The position numbers and the translations under genes were made by a program. Below are positions 60,030-64,000 of a DNA stretch of 64,000 bases, one piece after another. The DNA lies in NCBI GenBank assembly GCA_017983635.1, contig JAGOBA010000004.1, forward strand, positions 372,001 through 436,000, in the 5' to 3' direction. The notes beneath the pieces are model-generated. The model was not told where the DNA came from. It was given only the letters and a program-made list of their open reading frames with translations, and did no database searches. This DNA comes from Alphaproteobacteria bacterium. GTDB taxonomy: Bacteria > Pseudomonadota > Alphaproteobacteria > Micropepsales > Micropepsaceae. Each line of letters starts with the position of its first letter. Position 1 is the first letter of the stretch.

Positions 60030-60880
60030 TCCGCCTTGACCTTGTCGAAGTCGCTCGCATCGTGGCGCTCGTGCAGTTGGCTCGCGGGGTCGCCGAAGAC
60101 GCGATTGACCATGCGGCCACGTTTGGCGGCAGGGCGCGCACCGATGAGGTCGGCCCAACGGATGACGTTCTTGTATTCGTGCACGGCCAGAAACTCTGCC
60201 GCCCCATAGAGCAAGCCCTTCGCCATCGCGCCGTACCACGGCCAGATCGCCATGTCGGCGATCGTGTATTCGTCGCCGGCCATGTACTCGTTCTTCGCCA
60301 AGTGCCGGTCGAGCACGTCGAGCTGACGCTTCGTTTCCATAGCATAGCGGTCGATCGCATATTCGATTTTGATTGGCGCATAGGCATAGAAGTGCCCGAA
60401 GCCGCCGCCGAGAAACGGCGCGGAGCCCATCTGCCAGAACAGCCACGACAAGCACTCCGCGCGCTTCGCCGGGTCCTTGGGCAGGAACGCTCCGAATTTC
60501 TCTGCCAAGTGCAAGAGCATCGCGCCGGACTCGAAGATGCGAATGGGCTTTGAGCCCGACCGGTCGAGCAGTGCCGGAATCTTCGAGTTCGGATTGACCG
60601 CCACGAAGCCCGAGCCGAACTGCGACCCGTCGTTGATATTGATGAGCCAGGCGTCGTACTCCGCACCCTTGTGGCCGGCGGCCAGAAGTTCCTCGAACAT
60701 CACCGTGACCTTCACGCCGTTCGGCGTACCCAGCGAGTAGAGCTGAAACGGGTGTTTCCCGACCGGCAGTTCCTTCTCGTGCGTCGATCCCGCGATCGGC
60801 CGGTTGATGTTGGAGAAGCGTCCCCCGCTTTCTTTGTTCCAACTCCAAACCTTCGGCGGGGTGTAGGGGGTATCGGTCAT
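60026..60880 (-). CDS. yghU: Glutathione S-transferase family, disulfide-bond oxidoreductase YghU
   Basis: The 284-aa protein has the YghU-specific N-terminal extension (WSWNKESGGRFSNINRPIAG), the thioredoxin-like domain with PNGVKVTVMFEEL and NSKIPALLD, and the GST helical domain (SWLFWQMGSAPFLGGGFGHF, YTIADMAIWPWY). Reduces disulfides with glutathione. ATG 60880 is selected; the extra 20 residues up to 60940 are not family sequence. Confidence 0.93.
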   Translation of the reverse strand: MTDTPYTPPKVWSWNKESGGRFSNINRPIAGSTHEKELPVGKHPFQLYSLGTPNGVKVTVMFEELLAAGHKGAEYDAWLININDGSQFGSGFVAVNPNSKIPALLDRSGSKPIRIFESGAMLLHLAEKFGAFLPKDPAKRAECLSWLFWQMGSAPFLGGGFGHFYAYAPIKIEYAIDRYAMETKRQLDVLDRHLAKNEYMAGDEYTIADMAIWPWYGAMAKGLLYGAAEFLAVHEYKNVIRWADLIGARPAAKRGRMVNRVFGDPASQLHERHDASDFDKVKAD

Positions 60881-60945
60881 TGGCGGGCTCCGTGAGAATA
60901 GTGGTGGGCCTATTAGGGCCAGCGCGCACGCTTCCCGCAAGTGTC

Positions 60946-60993
60946 TTTCTTCCTGGGACCGCGAGCATTCCCGCCCGCGGTCCCAGGAAGAAA
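60946..60993. terminator. 18-base perfect palindrome, probable terminator for the NYN gene
   Basis: TTTCTTCCTGGGACCGCG (60946-60963) pairs perfectly with 60976-60993 around a 12-base loop, ending 2 bases from the stop of the minus-strand NYN gene. The TTT/AAA ends of the stem provide T residues for both strands. Confidence 0.75.
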
Positions 60994-60994
60994 C

Positions 60995-61654
60995 TCACTC
61001 CAGCGAATATGCGACCTTCCCCTCCTTGACCGCGATCAGCCCGCGCGCCTTCAGCGCGGCGACGATCGCGTCGACCTCGCTGTCGGTCATCCCCACGCCG
61101 CGGAAGTGTGATTTGATCGTGCTCGACAGCGCTTTCAGCGTCGACGGGCGCGCCTTCGCGCGCTTGACCAGGTTGTCGACAATCTCGTCCACCTGAGGTG
61201 AAGCAACCAGCGCCGGCTTCGCGACCACCTTCGGTTGCGGCTTCGCGCGCACGCGCGGAAGCGCGGCAACCTTCGGTGTTGCGATGCGCGCGTGCGGAAT
61301 GTCGCCGAACGAGCTCCAGCGGTGACAGTGAATCTTCTTGCCCTTGAGATGATCGATCAGCGGATCGTAGTCAGTGTCTTTGGAGACGATGTGAAAGACC
61401 GCGCCCGGCTCCTCCACCGCCAACCGCCCGATGTAGTAAGCGATATGGAGATCGAGCGCGTTGCGCCCGCTGCCCTCGATCTGCACGTATTCGACCGCAT
61501 TGCCCATCGGCTGTAGCGCGCTCGCCAGTCCCAGCGCCACCCGCGACTGCTTCGCGCCGACGAACACCTTGATCTTGAACGCGCCCGTGTCGAGCGCGCC
61601 GATCTTGTCCGGCTGCACGTTCTCGAAATCGATGAGGATGTAGGCGGGCTTCAT
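60995..61654 (-). CDS. NYN/PIN-like nuclease domain protein
   Basis: The 219-aa protein has an N-terminal NYN (PIN-like ribonuclease) domain: AYILIDFENVQPD with the first acidic ligand near residue 9, then VSKDTDYDPLIDHLK with further acidic residues. A basic, Pro-rich linker (about 125-150) follows and a C-terminal winged-helix-like part (STIKSHFRGVGMTDSEVDAIVAALKARGLIAVKE). May cut RNA; specific target unknown. Single gene with strong hairpin after it. Confidence 0.85.
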   Translation of the reverse strand: MKPAYILIDFENVQPDKIGALDTGAFKIKVFVGAKQSRVALGLASALQPMGNAVEYVQIEGSGRNALDLHIAYYIGRLAVEEPGAVFHIVSKDTDYDPLIDHLKGKKIHCHRWSSFGDIPHARIATPKVAALPRVRAKPQPKVVAKPALVASPQVDEIVDNLVKRAKARPSTLKALSSTIKSHFRGVGMTDSEVDAIVAALKARGLIAVKEGKVAYSLE

Positions 61655-61770
61655 GGGCGCATGTCCTTTCGGCGGTTGCCGGCACAGTAGCAGATTGAGC
61701 CGTGTACGCGCGAAAGCGAAACGCCGGGTGTTTCCACCCGGCGCTCGCGACGTGCAGTGCTGCTTTGGCG

Positions 61771-62322
61771 TTAGATATAGCGCTGATCCAACACACGCCC
61801 TGTGTAAGGGTTGATGCGGAGCATCACGGGCTGACCACGATAGTTGAACGCGAAGGCCCGGTAACCGAAGCCCCAGCGCGCCGGGCGCAAGCCGCGGACG
61901 CCATAGAAGCCTTGCGCTTCAAGCCGGCGGGTCAGGCGCCAGTAGTTCAGCGGTTGCTGCAACCGGAACTGGTCGTACCCGCCAGAACCCCAGCCACGCT
62001 CCCAACGGTCGAACCCGCGGTCATGCCGGCCGAAGTCGAACGTGATGTGGAAGTTGCCGTTCCGGTCGAAGCGATGATCGTCGAAGCCGCGGCCGCGGAA
62101 CCCGCGATCGCCGAAGCCACGATCTTCGAAGCCTCGATCTTCAAAGCCCTGGTCTTCGAACCGGCGGTCGTCGAACTTTGGGCCTGCATACGGATTGGCG
62201 GGGCCTTTGTAGGTCTGGTTGTAACCGGCTTGCGGCGCGGGGCTGTCCGCGAACGCAGGCGCCGCAAAGCCCATGACACCCAAGGTCACGGCGGTCGCAA
62301 CGGTCGTCACAAGTTTGCGCAT
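61771..62322 (-). CDS. Exported hypothetical protein with DRGF-type repeats
   Basis: 183 aa with a signal peptide (1-26, AFA then DS). The mature part begins with a Tyr/Pro/Gly segment, then short repeats FEDRGFEDRGFGDRGF (six or more units of about five residues) and a C-terminal PepSY-like domain-type stretch: RRLEAQGFYGVRGLRPARWGFGYRAFAFNYRGQPVMLRINPYTGRVLDQ, given here as key fragments. Role probably envelope-related, unknown. Confidence 0.72.
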   Translation of the reverse strand: MRKLVTTVATAVTLGVMGFAAPAFADSPAPQAGYNQTYKGPANPYAGPKFDDRRFEDQGFEDRGFEDRGFGDRGFRGRGFDDHRFDRNGNFHITFDFGRHDRGFDRWERGWGSGGYDQFRLQQPLNYWRLTRRLEAQGFYGVRGLRPARWGFGYRAFAFNYRGQPVMLRINPYTGRVLDQRYI

Positions 62323-62490
62323 GAAAACTGAACTCCATCTCGAGGGCGGGACATCCGACCCTTGAGACGAAAAGATAGGGGCGCGCTCCTGAACACTCAG
62401 CAGGGCACCCCGTTCAGCACGCGTTCACAACGGCGGAGATCGGCCATTTCTCAGATGAACGGCCGATCAACGGCAATCACGGCTTGGCGA

Positions 62491-63156
62491 TTAGCGCCGC
62501 GTCACCCGCCAACCGCCAGCCTTCGCAGACTCGATCGCCACGAATGGCGCGATCGTGCCCACATTCACCGGCGCGCGCGGGAAGCGATACGCGGCGACCG
62601 TCATGTCGGGCCGCGGCTCGAACGAGTTCATGATCGAAGAAATGTCCCCTTCTTCGCGGTCATAGGCCTCTGTGCGCGCCGTGCAGGTGATGGCGGCGGA
62701 TTGACCGGGCATCACATAGAGGTTCATCAGCTGCGTGACCGACAGCGTCGTGCCGCCCGCGTCGATCTCGGAGGTCGCCTTCACGTAGTGGACGTTGCGC
62801 CCGCGCTGCTCGCGCGTGCCCCAGTCGTCGATGTTGATGGATTTGAACATCTTGGCCTGACCGATCATCGTCTTCCAGAACTCGGCATTGATCACGCTCG
62901 CCAGCTGTTGATCGATCTCAGCCTGAGTCTGCCCCTTGAGCGGATTGTCCGCAAGGACCACGTTGCAGTTGCCGCCGGTCTCAGGTTTACGCGGCGACGC
63001 CACGACCAGCGCGACCGCCGGAGCCGGCGGTGCTTCACTCGTCCAACCGTCGGGCGCGGTGAGCGAGAAGCGATTGTTCAAGTCCCTGAACTCGCCTGCG
63101 TAAGCTGTACCCGCAAGCGTGAACGCCACCGCGGCGCTGGCAATGGTACGAAACAT
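62491..63156 (-). CDS. Exported hypothetical protein (221 aa)
   Basis: Has a signal peptide (about 1-20, ending TAYA) and a compact alpha/beta domain: FRDLNNRFSLTAPDGW at the start, ADNPLKGQTQAEIDQQL, and VMPGQSAAITCTARTEAYDREEGDISSIMNSFEPRP near the end. The last part fits a DUF1795/PsbP-like beta-sheet, but I cannot place it securely. ATG 63156 is preferred, since upstream residues are not part of a signal. No operon partner; gaps on both sides over 150 bases. Confidence 0.72.
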   Translation of the reverse strand: MFRTIASAAVAFTLAGTAYAGEFRDLNNRFSLTAPDGWTSEAPPAPAVALVVASPRKPETGGNCNVVLADNPLKGQTQAEIDQQLASVINAEFWKTMIGQAKMFKSINIDDWGTREQRGRNVHYVKATSEIDAGGTTLSVTQLMNLYVMPGQSAAITCTARTEAYDREEGDISSIMNSFEPRPDMTVAAYRFPRAPVNVGTIAPFVAIESAKAGGWRVTRR

Positions 63157-63335
63157 CTGGCTGTTCCTCTTGGCTGAAGCGTTGAACCACGCCGGTGAGC
63201 TAAGCCCTACCCCCACTCCCTTTCAAGCAAGCGCTACGGGTATCCACCGCAATCAGTCGCGCCGGAGAAGGCAAAGGATCGGCCGCAAGCGCTCGAAGAT
63301 CGCCTCGCAGGCGAATTTGCCCATGATCTTGTTGT

Positions 63336-64000
63336 TCAAGTGCCTTCGGCAAGCGCCGATGCCACGAATGCCGAAGGACCCGCGCAGAATTCGCGAAGCA
63401 ACTTGAAATGCTCCGTCTGTTCCAAACTCGCTGCCTCCAGCCCGCGCGGCGAAAGCAGAAGCAACTGCGCGCCTGGGTACGCCATCAACAACGGCGAATG
63501 CGTCGCCATGATGACTTGGCACTGACTGCGCTGTTCCATCCGCCGCAAGAGTTGCAGAAACATGATCTGGCGCGACGGCGACAGCGCCGATTCCGGCTCG
63601 TCAAAGATGAAGATGCCTTGCCGGTCGCAACGCTCTTCAAAGAAGCGCAGGAAGCCCTCACCATGCGAGTGAGACAGAAAGTTCGGCGGCGCCGCGTTGG
63701 CCTCGACGGCGGCTCGATCGAGGTACCGCGCCACCGAGAAGAAACTCTCCGCCTTGAAGAACCAACCGCTTGTGATCTTCGGCAGCCAACTGGCGCGGAG
63801 CGCTTGGGCAAGGCGACCGCCTGTTGCCTCGACCGCGGCGGAATGATCGACGGCCGTGTATCCTTTGCCGCCGCCTGCATCGTCGTAGCCTGCCATTGCC
63901 GCGATCCCCTCAAGAAGGGTCGACTTGCCGGTGCCGTTCTCACCGACGATAATCGTGATCGGACGTTCGAAGGTGAGTTCGAACGCCGGGCGAAACAATG
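63336..64000 (-). CDS. AAA-family ATPase (RecF/ABC-like), 5' end outside window
   Basis: The frame is still open at the window edge, so the TTG at 63998 is probably internal. The roughly 220 visible residues have a Walker A motif GENGTGKST, a Walker B IFIFDEPESALS, a D-loop/His motif ATHSPLLMAY, and a short C-terminal helix region. This is a small SMC/ABC-like ATPase of the type found alone or next to nuclease partners. The missing N-terminus prevents assignment; no partner is visible downstream. Confidence 0.8.
   Translation of the reverse strand, partial: LFRPAFELTFERPITIIVGENGTGKSTLLEGIAAMAGYDDAGGGKGYTAVDHSAAVEATGGRLAQALRASWLPKITSGWFFKAESFFSVARYLDRAAVEANAAPPNFLSHSHGEGFLRFFEERCDRQGIFIFDEPESALSPSRQIMFLQLLRRMEQRSQCQVIMATHSPLLMAYPGAQLLLLSPRGLEAASLEQTEHFKLLREFCAGPSAFVASALAEGT

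Overview
The window is about 64 kb of GC-rich chromosomal DNA, most likely from an alphaproteobacterium. The reasons are the PleC/DivJ-like hybrid of PAS and histidine kinase domains, a GAAC-N7-GAAC LexA box of the alphaproteobacterial type, divergent speE/speD, and a sortase of the kind found in Gram-negative marine and soil proteobacteria. I cannot place it to a genus. No rRNA, tRNA, CRISPR array, transposase or prophage is visible. Both ends cut through genes: an OPT transporter on the left and an AAA ATPase on the right.

Left third (1-25 kb): polyamine and sulfur metabolism dominate. speE and speD diverge from a shared region with two readable promoters and a structured speD leader. A decayed speD copy lies behind an apparently orphan SOS promoter. 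A tightly coupled operon of two FAD oxidoreductases and a GcvT-like protein (6.0-10.1 kb) converges on mtnBDC, the methionine-salvage genes that recycle the methylthioadenosine made by SpeE. An ECF sigma/membrane protein/periplasmic sensor operon follows, then an orphan membrane-anchored PotD-like binding protein, a Pro/Ala-rich anchored repeat protein, and a PuuA-like glutamine synthetase homologue in which every metal ligand I can align is replaced. A large sensor kinase, aminopeptidase N, a MocR-type regulator without its PLP lysine and a frameshifted PEP mutase-family gene complete this part.

Middle (25-47 kb): an RND pump operon sits opposite a MarR regulator with a palindromic operator. 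It is followed by a catabolic-looking block (paired acyl-CoA dehydrogenases, LLM flavin monooxygenase, alpha/beta hydrolase), a pyroglutamyl peptidase operon, an alkyl-sulfatase-type metallo-beta-lactamase operon, two tandem rsgA genes, and an operon of two exported PDZ proteins (hydrolase and retropepsin-like protease) opposite an AraC regulator.

Right third (47-64 kb): two secreted Asp-rich repeat proteins precede a PhoU-like/PiT phosphate uptake pair. Next come a VIT/von Willebrand A surface protein with a C-terminal LPQTD sorting signal and its sortase, separated by two intergenic palindromic repeats. Biotin genes bioA and bioF-bioD diverge, and then come unlinked housekeeping and exported hypothetical genes.

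The most unusual points are the catalytically stripped glutamine synthetase fold protein beside an orphan polyamine-type binding protein, the lysine-less MocR regulator, the FAD-FAD-GcvT operon with one subunit lacking its C-terminal FAD motif, the speD duplication scar with its SOS box, and the sortase/target pair.
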